In this document: positions 45,223 through 53,871 of the stretch, one piece after another
How positions within the stretch are numbered: position 1 is the first letter of the stretch
Layout: each line of letters opens with the position of its first letter
Assembly: GCA_016195915.1 (NCBI GenBank)
Contig: JACPYS010000006.1
Location: 1 to 64,000 of the forward strand
Length of the DNA: 64,000 bases
Direction: 5' to 3'
Source of the DNA: Betaproteobacteria bacterium
Lineage (GTDB): Bacteria > Pseudomonadota > Gammaproteobacteria > Burkholderiales > SG8-39
The notes under the pieces: generated by a model
Told to the model about the DNA's origin: nothing
The model's database searches: none
Seen by the model: only the letters and a program-made list of their open reading frames with translations
Translations under genes and position numbers: made by a program

Positions 45223-45431
45223 CGCTCGACAAGGCGCGCCAGTTGCTCAAGGTGCAGGCCAGCTTCGGGGGCTTCTACAACGCCAACGGCGCCAAACTCA
45301 TCCTTGCCGAAGTGAGCCGCGAACACGGGCAGGAGGCAGTGGACCAATTGATCCGCGAACTCGAACTCGAACGCGTGTTCGGCTTCAAGCCCGGAACGCT
45401 CTTCGAGGGCAGCCCGTGGAAACGAAGCTGA
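45219..45431 (+). CDS. small helical hypothetical protein
   Basis: The 70-residue protein starting MTLDKARQLLKVQASFGGFY is highly regular in composition and ends 'FGFKPGTLFEGSPWKRS'. The ATG overlaps the preceding stop (ATGA). It may be a host gene rather than island cargo, since it directly borders the tRNA-Leu gene. Function unknown. Confidence 0.6.
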   Translation: MTLDKARQLLKVQASFGGFYNANGAKLILAEVSREHGQEAVDQLIRELELERVFGFKPGTLFEGSPWKRS

Positions 45432-45478
45432 CGGCTCCGTGCCTATGCGCGGGCGCGATAGAATCGCTGCTTGAATGC

Positions 45479-45565
45479 TGGTGCCGAGAAAGGGACTCGA
45501 ACCCCCACAGTGTTGCCACCGCCAGGACCTGAACCTGGTGCGTCTACCAATTCCGCCATCTCGGC
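45479..45565 (-). tRNA. tRNA-Leu (anticodon CAG)
   Basis: On the minus strand a class II tRNA of 87 bases with encoded CCA can be folded. The acceptor stem is GCCGAGA/TCTCGGC. The anticodon stem is CCAGG/CCTGG with loop TTCAGGT (anticodon CAG). A long variable arm (GGCGGTGGCAACACTGT) and the T-arm GGGGGTTCGAGTCCCTT follow. It stands at the right border of the accessory island, a typical integration point, but no direct repeat of its 3' end was found at the left side. Confidence 0.95.
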
Positions 45566-45598
45566 AGGGGAGGCGAATTCTAGTGTCTGAAGGATAGC

Positions 45599-47788
45599 GT
45601 GTCAAAGACAAAGCCCCCGATTTCCAGGTATCCGGCGCGTAATCGCGGGCAGCGCCCGGCGCTGCTTCGCGCACCCGCGCAGGCGCAGCCCAGCGCTCCG
45701 CCCTCCGACGGTTACGCCGACGAGATCCGCGATGCGCTGAAGCTGGCCGCTGCTCCGCTTGCGCTCGATGAACTCATCACCAGGCTGCAACTGCAGCGGC
45801 GCGAGCGTGCGGCGTTCGACGCGGCGCTTGCGCAGCTGCAGCGCTCGGGCGAAGTGGTGCAGAACCGCGCCGGGAATCTGCTCGTTGCACAAAAGCTCGA
45901 CCTGATCCCCGGCCGGGTCATCGGTCATTCCGACGGGCACGGCTTTCTCGCGCCCGACGCAGGCGGTCCGGACCTGTTCATTCCGCCGCAGGAGATGCGC
46001 CAGGTGCTGCATGGCGACCGGGCCGCCGTGCGCGTCGCCGGCAATGATCAGCGCGGCAGGGCGATCGCCGCGATCGTCGAGGTGCTTGAGCGGGCGCATC
46101 GCCGGATTGTCGGCCGCTTGCACGCCGAGCACGGCGTGATGTTCCTGGTTCCCGACGACCGGCGCATCGCGCAGAACATCCTGGTGCCGCCGGAAGGCGC
46201 GGGGCGCGCGAAAGTGGGCCAGATCGTCACCGTCGAGGTGTTGGCACAACCATCCAAGCATGCGCAGCCGATCGGGCGGGTGGGCGAAGTGCTGGGCAAC
46301 TATGCCGATCCCGGCATGGAGATCGAAATCGCGTTGCGCAAGTTCGATCTGCCGCACGAGTTCTCGCGCAAGGCGGAGGCAGCGGCCAGGGCGCTGCCCG
46401 ACGCGTTACGCGGCGAGGACCTCAAGGGAAGGCGCGACCTGCGCGCATTGCCGCTGGTCACCATCGACGGCGAAACGGCGAAGGACTTCGACGACGCAGT
46501 GCACGCCGTGCGGGAAGGCAAAGGCTTCCGCCTGTGGGTCGCAATTGCCGATGTGAGCTACTACGTGCGCGACGGCGAAGCGCTCGACGAGGATGCACGG
46601 GAGCGCGGCACCTCGGTCTACTTCCCGCGGCGGGTGATTCCGATGCTCCCCGAAAAGCTCTCTAACGGGCTGTGCTCGCTCAATCCGGATGTGGACCGCC
46701 TGGCGATGGTGTGCGAGATGGCGATCGGGCCGAAGGGCGATGTCGCGCACTTCGAGTTCTACCCGGCCGTGATCCGCTCCCGGGCGCGGCTCACCTACAC
46801 CGAAGTGTGGGGCATGCTCTCGATGGATCAGCCGGCGCGCGGCCGCGAGGCGGTGTTTGCACTCCTCAAGACCTTGTACACGTTGTTCCATGTCCTGTTC
46901 GAGGAGCGCTCCCGACGCGGCGCGATCGATTTCGAGACCGTCGAGACGCGCATGGAATTCGACGCGAGCGGCAAGATCCTTCGCATCGTGCCCGAGGCCC
47001 GCAACGACGCGCACCGCATCATCGAAGAATGCATGCTGGCGGCCAATGTCTGCGCGGGGGATTTCCTCGTTTCGCGCGGGCACCCGGTGCTGTTCCGCGT
47101 GCACGGCGAGCCCGCGCCGGAAAAGATCGCCACGCTGCGCGAGTTTCTCGCCGAGCTCGGCCTCCAGCTCTCCGGCGGAGACACCCCGAAGCCGAAGGAC
47201 TACGCGCAGTTGCTCGAGCGCATCCGCGAGAGGCCCGATTTCACGTTGCTGCAGACCATGCTGTTGCGCTCGCTCAAGCAGGCGGTGTACAGCCCGGACA
47301 ACGCGGGACATTTCGGCCTCGCCTTCGAAGCCTACGTGCACTTCACCTCGCCGATCCGGCGCTACCCGGACCTGATGGTGCACCGCGCGATCAAGGCTTG
47401 CCTTGCGAACCGTCGTTACGAGGGTGTCGACTGGGAGGCGCTCGGCCGCCACTGCTCGGAAACCGAGCGGCGCGCCGACGATGCGGGCCGCGACGTCGAG
47501 AATTGGCTCAAGTGCTGGTACATGCAGGACCGGGTGAACGATGTGTTCGAAGGACGCGTGAGCGGCGTGACCGGGTTCGGATTATTCGTGACGCTGGACG
47601 ATTATTTCGTCGACGGCCTGGTGCATATTTCCGAGCTGGGGCGGGACTATTTCCGCTTCGAACCGGCCCGCCATGAACTGCTGGGCGAGCGCACCGGCAA
47701 GCGCTACCGGCTCGCCGATCGCATGAAAGTGAAGCTGGTACGCGTGGATCTCGAAACACGCCGCATGGATTTCCTGCCCGCGCAATGA
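45599..47788 (+). CDS. rnr: ribonuclease R
   Basis: RNase R is a 3'-to-5' exoribonuclease able to degrade structured RNA. The 729-residue protein has a winged-helix start, cold-shock domains, an RNB catalytic domain ('[16 protein letters not shown]', '[18 protein letters not shown]') and a C-terminal S1 domain ('[19 protein letters not shown]'). The start is a GTG at 45599. It lacks the long basic C-terminal tail seen in E. coli. The four-base overlap with rlmB repeats the usual rnr-rlmB order. Confidence 0.97.
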   Translation: MSKTKPPISRYPARNRGQRPALLRAPAQAQPSAPPSDGYADEIRDALKLAAAPLALDELITRLQLQRRERAAFDAALAQLQRSGEVVQNRAGNLLVAQKLDLIPGRVIGHSDGHGFLAPDAGGPDLFIPPQEMRQVLHGDRAAVRVAGNDQRGRAIAAIVEVLERAHRRIVGRLHAEHGVMFLVPDDRRIAQNILVPPEGAGRAKVGQIVTVEVLAQPSKHAQPIGRVGEVLGNYADPGMEIEIALRKFDLPHEFSRKAEAAARALPDALRGEDLKGRRDLRALPLVTIDGETAKDFDDAVHAVREGKGFRLWVAIADVSYYVRDGEALDEDARERGTSVYFPRRVIPMLPEKLSNGLCSLNPDVDRLAMVCEMAIGPKGDVAHFEFYPAVIRSRARLTYTEVWGMLSMDQPARGREAVFALLKTLYTLFHVLFEERSRRGAIDFETVETRMEFDASGKILRIVPEARNDAHRIIEECMLAANVCAGDFLVSRGHPVLFRVHGEPAPEKIATLREFLAELGLQLSGGDTPKPKDYAQLLERIRERPDFTLLQTMLLRSLKQAVYSPDNAGHFGLAFEAYVHFTSPIRRYPDLMVHRAIKACLANRRYEGVDWEALGRHCSETERRADDAGRDVENWLKCWYMQDRVNDVFEGRVSGVTGFGLFVTLDDYFVDGLVHISELGRDYFRFEPARHELLGERTGKRYRLADRMKVKLVRVDLETRRMDFLPAQ

Positions 47789-48537
47789 GAAAGAGGGAAG
47801 CCCGCGTCGTGCTGGGGTTTCACGCGGTGCTGGCGCGGCTGCGCTCGGAGCCGGCGTCGATTCTGGAAATCTTCGTGGATGAAACGCGTCAGGATGCGCG
47901 GGTCAAGGACCTGCTCGCGATTTCCGAGCGGGCCGGTGTGCGGTTGATGCGCGTGCCGGCGAAGCGATTGGACGGTTTCTACGGCGGTGGCCGGCATCAG
48001 GGTGTGGCGGCTCGGATCGAGGTCCGCAACGCCGGCGAGAGCATCGACGAAGTGCTGGAGGAACTTTCGGTTCCGGCGCTCCTTCTGGTGCTCGACGGCG
48101 TTACCGACCCGCACAATCTCGGCGCCTGCCTGCGGGTAGCGAACGCGGCTGGCGCGCATGCGGTAGTCGCGCCCAAGGACCGCGCGGTGGGCGTGACCCC
48201 GGTGGTGTCCAAGGTGGCGAGCGGCGCAGCCGAAGCCACGCCCTACCTCATGGTGACCAACCTGGCGCGCACTCTGGGCGAGATCAAGGAGCGCAACATC
48301 TGGGTGGCGGGCGCCGATTCGAACGCCGCGCAGGACATCTATTCCGCCGACCTGCCCGAGGCGATCGCCTGGGTCCTGGGGGCCGAAGGCGCAGGGATGC
48401 GGCGCCTGACGAGAGAGACTTGCGACCTGCTGGTGCGCATTCCCATGGGCGGGCAGGTCGAAAGTCTGAACGTATCGGTCGCCGCCGGGGTCTGCCTGTT
48501 CGAGAGCGTCCGGCGCCGGGCCTTGCGTAAGTCGTAG
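47785..48537 (+). CDS. rlmB: RlmB, 23S rRNA G2251 2'-O-methyltransferase
   Basis: The 250-residue SpoU-family protein has the N-terminal substrate-binding domain ('[13 protein letters not shown]') and the knotted SPOUT domain with motifs '[19 protein letters not shown]', '[14 protein letters not shown]' and '[16 protein letters not shown]'. It modifies G2251 in the ribosomal P-loop. It overlaps rnr by four bases. Confidence 0.96.
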   Translation: MRKREARVVLGFHAVLARLRSEPASILEIFVDETRQDARVKDLLAISERAGVRLMRVPAKRLDGFYGGGRHQGVAARIEVRNAGESIDEVLEELSVPALLLVLDGVTDPHNLGACLRVANAAGAHAVVAPKDRAVGVTPVVSKVASGAAEATPYLMVTNLARTLGEIKERNIWVAGADSNAAQDIYSADLPEAIAWVLGAEGAGMRRLTRETCDLLVRIPMGGQVESLNVSVAAGVCLFESVRRRALRKS

Positions 48538-48551
48538 ATTTTCCGTAGAAT
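48523..48551 (+). promoter_or_regulatory. candidate sigma-70 promoter of the rpsF operon
   Basis: TTGCGT and TAGAAT are separated by 17 bases at the rlmB 3' end, about 94 bases before the rpsF ATG. The -10 is good and the -35 only moderate. Confidence 0.5.
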
Positions 48552-48644
48552 TCGCGCCCTTCCGCAATAGCGGAACTTCCTTGCCGCACCGTCTGCTCGC
48601 ATGGCGGGTGGCCCGATCGAGCAACAAGCCCACAAGGAGAGTGC

Positions 48645-49049
48645 ATGCGACATTACGAAGTGTGTTTCATCGTCCATCCGGACCAGAGCGAGCAGGTGCC
48701 CGCGATGGTCGAGCGCTATCGCGGCATCGTCACGGCGCGCAACGGAATCATTCACCGCCTCGAGGACTGGGGCCGCCGCCAGCTCGCCTACACGCTCGCC
48801 AAGGTGCACAAGGCCCACTACGTGCTCATGAACATCGAGTGCGACCAGGCGGCGCTCGATGAACTTTCGAACGCTTTCCGCTTCAACGATGCGGTGCTGC
48901 GGCACCTCGTGGTGAAGATGAAGGGCCCGGTGACGACGCCTTCCCCGATGATGAAGGAAGAGAAGTCGCGCTCGATGATGGAAGGCCGCGGCGGCGAACC
49001 GGCGCGCGAATCGACGCGTGAGCGTTTCGAGGCCCCGGGCGCGGCTTGA
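48645..49049 (+). CDS. rpsF: 30S ribosomal protein S6
   Basis: The 134-residue protein starts '[20 protein letters not shown]' and contains '[20 protein letters not shown]', typical of S6. It binds 16S rRNA with S18. A clear AAGGAG ribosome binding site precedes the ATG. It is the first gene of rpsF-priB-rpsR-rplI. Confidence 0.98.
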   Translation: MRHYEVCFIVHPDQSEQVPAMVERYRGIVTARNGIIHRLEDWGRRQLAYTLAKVHKAHYVLMNIECDQAALDELSNAFRFNDAVLRHLVVKMKGPVTTPSPMMKEEKSRSMMEGRGGEPARESTRERFEAPGAA

Positions 49050-49366
49050 GCGCCGGGACGCAAGGCGCCAATCGGCTCGAACTGGAGGGGACGCTCGCTG
49101 AACGGGGAACGCTGCGCCATACGCCGGCCGGGGTGCCCGTGATCGAGTTTCGCATCGCGCACCAGTCGGAAAGCCCGGAAGCGGGCGCCCGGCGCAAGGT
49201 GCGTGCGGAAGTTCCCGCCCTGGCGTTCGAATCCACCGCGAGGTTGATCGCAACTCAGGCATTGGGTACCCGCATCAAGGCGAGCGGATTTTTGTGCGAA
49301 AGAAGCCGCAGATCCAAGGCACTCGTGATGCACGTCAATGACATCGAATTCATGCAAGGAGAATAG
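49046..49366 (+). CDS. priB: PriB, primosomal replication protein N
   Basis: The 106-residue OB-fold protein ('[20 protein letters not shown]', '[14 protein letters not shown]') stabilises PriA at restarting forks. The start is a TTG overlapping the rpsF stop (TTGA), suggesting coupled translation. Presence of priB between rpsF and rpsR is characteristic of beta- and gammaproteobacteria. Confidence 0.93.
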   Translation: MSAGTQGANRLELEGTLAERGTLRHTPAGVPVIEFRIAHQSESPEAGARRKVRAEVPALAFESTARLIATQALGTRIKASGFLCERSRRSKALVMHVNDIEFMQGE

Positions 49367-49368
49367 AC

Positions 49369-49665
49369 ATGCCGCCACCACGCAGAGGCAAGGGAAAGGG
49401 CAAAGGGAAGTTTGCCAAGAAAGACCGGAAGGACCGCGGACAGCGCGCGTTGTTCAAGCGGCGCAAGTTCTGCCGCTTCACGGCCGAGAAGATCGATTGG
49501 ATCGATTACAAGGACGTCGGCATCCTGAAGGACTTCGTGAACGAAAACGGCAAGATCATTCCGGCGCGCATTACCGGCACCAAGGCCGGTTTTCAGCGCC
49601 AGCTCTCGGACGCGATCAAGCGCGCGCGCTTTCTCGCGCTGATGCCGTTCACCGACCTGCACTGA
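49369..49665 (+). CDS. rpsR: 30S ribosomal protein S18
   Basis: The 98-residue basic protein has a lysine/glycine-rich start and the S18 core '[20 protein letters not shown]' and '[20 protein letters not shown]'. It pairs with S6 on the 30S platform. The ATG is two bases after priB. Confidence 0.98.
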   Translation: MPPPRRGKGKGKGKFAKKDRKDRGQRALFKRRKFCRFTAEKIDWIDYKDVGILKDFVNENGKIIPARITGTKAGFQRQLSDAIKRARFLALMPFTDLH

Positions 49666-49677
49666 AGGAGAGCCGCC

Positions 49678-50127
49678 ATGCAAGTGATCCTGATGGAAAA
49701 GCTGGCCAACCTCGGCAATCTCGGCGACGTGGTCAAGGTAAAGGACGGCTACGCGCGCAATTTCCTCATTCCCCACGGCAAGGCCAAGAGGGCCACGGAA
49801 GCCAATCTGAAGGCCTTCGAAACGCGGCGCGCCGATCTGGAGAAGGCGCAAGCCGATCTTCTGGTGAAGGCGCAGGAGCGCGGCGCAAAGCTCGACGGAT
49901 TGATGCTGCAGATCACGCAGAAGGCGGGCGTAGACGGGCGGCTGTTCGGTTCGGTGACCAATTACGACATCGTCGCGGCGCTGCAAAAACAAGGCTTCGA
50001 GGTCGAGCGCGCGCAGGTGCGCATGCCCGCGGGTCCGCTCAAGCAGGTCGGCGATCACGACATCGCGGTCGCCTTGCACACCGATGTGGTGGTGCACATC
50101 AAGATCTCGGTTCTCGGCGAGATCTGA
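49678..50127 (+). CDS. rplI: 50S ribosomal protein L9
   Basis: The 149-residue protein begins '[20 protein letters not shown]' and has '[20 protein letters not shown]', then the long helix and C-terminal domain of L9. A terminator follows. Confidence 0.98.
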   Translation: MQVILMEKLANLGNLGDVVKVKDGYARNFLIPHGKAKRATEANLKAFETRRADLEKAQADLLVKAQERGAKLDGLMLQITQKAGVDGRLFGSVTNYDIVAALQKQGFEVERAQVRMPAGPLKQVGDHDIAVALHTDVVVHIKISVLGEI

Positions 50128-50153
50128 TTCTTAACGGAAATAAAATTCGATCC

Positions 50154-50184
50154 CGAACGGGCTGGCAACGGCCCGTTTTTGTTT
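50154..50184 (+). terminator. Rho-independent terminator after rplI
   Basis: An AACGGGC / GCCCGTT stem with a TGGCAACG-type loop is followed by TTTTTGTTT, 26 bases after the rplI stop and 20 bases before dnaB. Confidence 0.88.
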
Positions 50185-50203
50185 CTATGATGGCTGTCCT
50201 TCC

Positions 50204-51616
50204 ATGGCACGTATCCAGAACACGGCAGCCTTTCCCCAGGGTCGCGGCGAGGCCGCGGATCCCCAGCTGCTCGCGCTCAGGGTGCCGCCGCACTCGGTCG
50301 AGGCGGAGCAGTCGCTGCTGGGCGGCTTGCTGCTCGACAATCAGGCCTGGGACAAGATCGCCGACCGGGTCGCAGCCGAGGATTTTTACCGCGACGACCA
50401 TCGCCGCATCTACAGGCACATCAGCGCGCTGATCGAGAAGGGACGACCCGCCGACATCGTGACGGTCGGAGACTCGGTCGACAGCAGCGAGGACAAGGAT
50501 AAGACCGGCGGAAATGCCTACCTCGCCGCGCTCGCGCAGAACACCCCCAGTGCCGCCAATATCCGGCGCTATGCGGAGGTGGTGCGGGATCGCGCGGTGC
50601 TGCGGCGGCTGATCCAGGTCAGCGGCGAAATCGCGGAATCGGCGCTGAGCCCTTGCGGCAGGGAAACCGCGCAGGTGCTCGACGAGGCGGAGACGCGCAT
50701 ATTCGAAATTGCGGAGTCCGGCAGTCGCGGCAAGCAGGGCTTCGTCGAGATCCATCCTTTGCTCGCACAGGTGATGGAGCGTATCGACGTGCTCTATCAC
50801 AGCGACAATCCCTCCGACGTCACCGGCGTGCCGACCGGATTTCACGATCTGGACCAAAAGACCGCCGGCCTCCAGCCGGGCGATCTGGTGATCGTTGCGG
50901 GACGTCCCTCGATGGGCAAGACCGCATTCGCGCTCAATGTCGCCGAGCATGTCGCGGTCGACAACGGCCTGCCGGTGGCGATCTTCTCGATGGAAATGGG
51001 CGGCACCCAACTTGCGATGCGCATGCTCGGCTCGATCGGGCGCCTGGACCAGCATCGCGTGCGCACCGGGCGGCTCACCGACGAGGACTGGCAGAAGCTC
51101 ACCCACTCGGTGTCGAAACTGCACGGCGCGCCGATCTTCATCGACGAAACCGCGGCGCTCAACGCGCTTGAACTTCGCGCCCGTGCGCGGCGGCTCAGGC
51201 GCCAGTGCAGCAAGCTCGGTTTGGTGGTGGTGGACTACCTGCAATTGATGTCGGCGAGCTCGCAGGGGGAGAACCGCGCGACCGAAATTTCCGAGATCTC
51301 GCGTTCGCTCAAGGCGCTCGCCAAGGAATTGGAAGTGCCGGTGGTCGCGATCTCGCAGCTCAACCGGGCACTCGAGCAGCGCCCCAACAAGCGTCCGATG
51401 ATGTCGGACCTGCGTGAATCGGGCGCGATCGAGCAGGATGCCGACCTGATTCTGTTCATCTACCGCGACGAGGTTTACAACCCGGAATCGCCGGACAAAG
51501 GCGTGGCCGAAATCATCATCGGCAAACAGAGGAACGGCCCGATCGGCACGGTCAAGCTCACGTTCCTCGGCGAGTACACCCGCTTCGAGAACTTTGCATC
51601 CTCCGGCGGCTACTGA
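50204..51616 (+). CDS. dnaB: DnaB, replicative DNA helicase
   Basis: The 470-residue protein has the DnaB N-terminal domain ('RVPPHSVEAEQSLLGGLLLD') and the RecA-like motor with Walker A 'AGRPSMGKTAFALN' (~236) and Walker B 'LVVVDYLQLMS'. The conserved arginine region 'SEISRSLKALAKELEVPVVA' is present. It unwinds DNA as a hexamer at the fork. No intein is present. Confidence 0.98.
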   Translation: MARIQNTAAFPQGRGEAADPQLLALRVPPHSVEAEQSLLGGLLLDNQAWDKIADRVAAEDFYRDDHRRIYRHISALIEKGRPADIVTVGDSVDSSEDKDKTGGNAYLAALAQNTPSAANIRRYAEVVRDRAVLRRLIQVSGEIAESALSPCGRETAQVLDEAETRIFEIAESGSRGKQGFVEIHPLLAQVMERIDVLYHSDNPSDVTGVPTGFHDLDQKTAGLQPGDLVIVAGRPSMGKTAFALNVAEHVAVDNGLPVAIFSMEMGGTQLAMRMLGSIGRLDQHRVRTGRLTDEDWQKLTHSVSKLHGAPIFIDETAALNALELRARARRLRRQCSKLGLVVVDYLQLMSASSQGENRATEISEISRSLKALAKELEVPVVAISQLNRALEQRPNKRPMMSDLRESGAIEQDADLILFIYRDEVYNPESPDKGVAEIIIGKQRNGPIGTVKLTFLGEYTRFENFASSGGY

Positions 51617-51713
51617 TACCGCCCGTTTCCGGCTGCGTCTCGCGGCCGGCGCGACTAGCCAAATCCGCCGCGGCGCGTTTTAATGCGAACTGCCGTTTCG
51701 TCAGGAGGCTGCC

Positions 51714-51950
51714 ATGCCCGAAGCTCTGATGCCGCAAAGATCTCCTTACGCGGTGGAACTCGCTCCCGGCGATTACTGGTGGTGCGCCTGCGGGCAGTCC
51801 AGGCGACAGCCGTTCTGCGACGGCTCGCACAAGGGGGGCGCCATCAATCCGGTGAAATTCACGGTGAGCGAGGCGAAGAAAGTCTGGCTGTGCGGCTGCA
51901 AGCGCACCGGCGGGCAGCCGTTCTGCGACGGCACGCACTCCAAGCTGTAG
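51714..51950 (+). CDS. double CDGSH-type iron-sulfur protein
   Basis: The 78-residue protein carries two complete CDGSH motifs: 'CACGQSRRQPFCDGSH' and 'CGCKRTGGQPFCDGTH', each binding a [2Fe-2S] cluster through three Cys and one His. Tandem small bacterial CDGSH proteins are thought to act in redox or cluster handling. It is convergent with the MASE2-PAS gene. Confidence 0.9.
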   Translation: MPEALMPQRSPYAVELAPGDYWWCACGQSRRQPFCDGSHKGGAINPVKFTVSEAKKVWLCGCKRTGGQPFCDGTHSKL

Positions 51951-51955
51951 GCGAC

Positions 51956-52912
51956 CTACGAGGCGTTTGCGGCAGTCCGGTGGGTCGATCCAGGGACCGA
52001 GTGCAGGGGGTCGGAAACGTCCATGAAAAGGTTGATGTAATGGCTGATACTGCCGGCGCTGTCCCTGATCGTGGAAATGCTGCGCCATTCGCGATACAGA
52101 TTTGAATCCTTGCGCCGGCACCAGGATGTTCCTGACCAGTATCCCCGGTGCGCGAGCGCGTCGCGCATTTCGTCGTAGTACTCCGCCGGTTGAAGGGCAA
52201 GTCGAAACTCCGACTCGGGCTTGCCGACGACATCGTCCGCGCTGTACCCCGTGACCTTCGTGAACGCGCGATTGACCGAGAGGATCAGTCCGTTGCCGGA
52301 GACGATCATCGTGGCCTCGGTCATGTTCTCGAACGCATTCGCCTGGATGGCGAGCGCTTTCGCCCCTTCGCGCAACGCTTCGCGCGCGTCACGCAACTTG
52401 CGGTATTGCGCGAACACGATATTGCCAAGGCCGACCACGTACGCGGAGACGCCGACGAGGCACATCGCGGTAACGGCGACTGACGTATCCGGCGAAAAAC
52501 GGAATCCGGCCGCGAACCCCCAGGCGAGTGCTCCGCAGGCGTATGCAAGCATCGCCAGGATGGCGCCCCGCGCACCGCGATTGATCGCGTTGTTCAGCGT
52601 GGTCCCCACGAACAGGGTAAACGCGATCCATATCGGGAACTCGAGCGCGGCTGCCCAGATTCCGACCAAGACGGAGTCGAGCCTCAGGTTGAGCATCTCG
52701 GCTTCCAGCGAATTCCGCGCGCTGCACGCACGCCAGAAGATCAGATGCGGGTAAACCAGGAACTGTGCAACGAGAAGCACCCATGCGGTAACGCCGTAAC
52801 CGTGTTCCCACACGTGCAGGCCGATGATGAAGAACAGGGCGCAGTAGGCGCTCGCGCGCACCTGGTAGTAAATGCGTACCAGCCGGTGGTATTTGTTGCC
52901 GGTTTTCTCCAT
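51956..52912 (-). CDS. MASE2-PAS sensor protein lacking an output domain
   Basis: The 318-residue protein has an N-terminal MASE2-type membrane sensor ('FLVYPHLIFWRACSARNSLE' and about six hydrophobic segments to ~190), a short coiled coil and one PAS domain ('NAFENMTEATMIVSGNGLIL', 'SHYINLFMDVSD'). In relatives a GGDEF domain follows exactly at that point; here the frame ends 15 residues later ('PLHSVPGSTHRTAANAS'). It either is truncated or acts through another protein. The downstream gene is unrelated and convergent. Confidence 0.8.
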   Translation of the reverse strand: MEKTGNKYHRLVRIYYQVRASAYCALFFIIGLHVWEHGYGVTAWVLLVAQFLVYPHLIFWRACSARNSLEAEMLNLRLDSVLVGIWAAALEFPIWIAFTLFVGTTLNNAINRGARGAILAMLAYACGALAWGFAAGFRFSPDTSVAVTAMCLVGVSAYVVGLGNIVFAQYRKLRDAREALREGAKALAIQANAFENMTEATMIVSGNGLILSVNRAFTKVTGYSADDVVGKPESEFRLALQPAEYYDEMRDALAHRGYWSGTSWCRRKDSNLYREWRSISTIRDSAGSISHYINLFMDVSDPLHSVPGSTHRTAANAS

Positions 52913-52981
52913 GGGCTGTCTATCGTCGCTACCGGCTCCTCCCCGAGCAGGATCTGCCTGACTTTGAGCGCGCGATGAGCG

Positions 52982-53815
52982 CTATTTCTTCTCAGCGCTC
53001 CAGCGCGCTTCCTTGCCGTCGTCGCTTCTGACCGAGCCTTCCATGCGCACCCCCGTCACGCGGCCGGTGAACTGGTGTCGCGTTCCGGCGTTGTCGACGT
53101 AGGCGAAGCGGATGCTGAAACCGCTCAGCTGGGGTTCGCGCAGTCCGGCGCTGAGCGCGCCAAGGCGGATCGTGCCCTCGATCTTCTGGTAGCGCTGGTC
53201 GAAGCTCAGTTCGTAGGACTGGTTGTTGAGCGCGGCCTTCCACCCTCCGCCCACGTTCGCGGGCACGATCCACAGGTAGGCATTGCGGCCGTCCAGAGAG
53301 GAGGTCTCATCCGGCTGCCAATCTTCCATGTTGAAGGAATGCGACACCACGCGCGTGCCCGGCTTCATCGCCAGGATGGTCGGGCGCAGCTTGAGATTCA
53401 GGTTCGGCAACAGGTACATGGTGAGCACCGTTGCCTGGCTGAAGTCGGTGGCGAATATGTCCGCCTGCATGAACTTCGCCTTGCCGGCGACTCCTTCCTT
53501 CTCAGCGTTGCGCTGCGCCAGCCTGACCATGTCCGGGTTGTACTCGATGCCGGTGCTCCTGGCGCCGAATTTCTTTGCCGCTGCGATCGCGATGCGGCCG
53601 TCGCCCGCGCCCAGATCCATCACGTAGTCGTTGGCGGTGGTTTGCGCCATGCGCAGCATGCGCTCGACGATCTCGTCGGGCGTGGGTACCCAGATCACGT
53701 CCTTGCCCTGCTGGCCGATCTGGGGCTGAAAATCCTTTTTGTCCTGGGCGGCCGCGCCCCCCGCAAGCGCGGCGACGGCGAGGGCGAGCAGAAAACGCGA
53801 TGCAATGGAAAGCAT
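52982..53815 (-). CDS. exported SAM-dependent methyltransferase-like protein
   Basis: The 277-residue protein has a signal peptide (about 1-23, ending GGAAAQ) followed by an intact class I methyltransferase core: 'VMDLGAGDGRIAIAAAKKFG' (motif I) and 'STGIEYNPDMVRLAQRN'. The C-terminal ~100 residues are beta-rich. A periplasmic methyltransferase is unexpected because SAM is cytoplasmic; similar proteins exist in other betaproteobacteria but their function is unknown. It follows phoH by 56 bases, across a terminator. Confidence 0.8.
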   Translation of the reverse strand: MLSIASRFLLALAVAALAGGAAAQDKKDFQPQIGQQGKDVIWVPTPDEIVERMLRMAQTTANDYVMDLGAGDGRIAIAAAKKFGARSTGIEYNPDMVRLAQRNAEKEGVAGKAKFMQADIFATDFSQATVLTMYLLPNLNLKLRPTILAMKPGTRVVSHSFNMEDWQPDETSSLDGRNAYLWIVPANVGGGWKAALNNQSYELSFDQRYQKIEGTIRLGALSAGLREPQLSGFSIRFAYVDNAGTRHQFTGRVTGVRMEGSVRSDDGKEARWSAEKK

Positions 53816-53836
53816 GAAATCCTCTCGATAGTTGCA

Positions 53837-53859
53837 GAAAAAAGCTCCGCTCGCGGAGC
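53837..53859 (-). terminator. Rho-independent terminator after phoH
   Basis: On the minus strand the stem GCTCCGC / GCGGAGC is followed by TTTTTT, about 13 bases after the phoH stop. Confidence 0.85.
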
Positions 53860-53871
53860 GCGGGCGCCAGC

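Noticed and set aside
45479-45565. Integrative element with att repeats at tRNA-Leu
   Set aside because: No integrase gene and no repeat of the tRNA 3' end were found within the window, so only an association is claimed.
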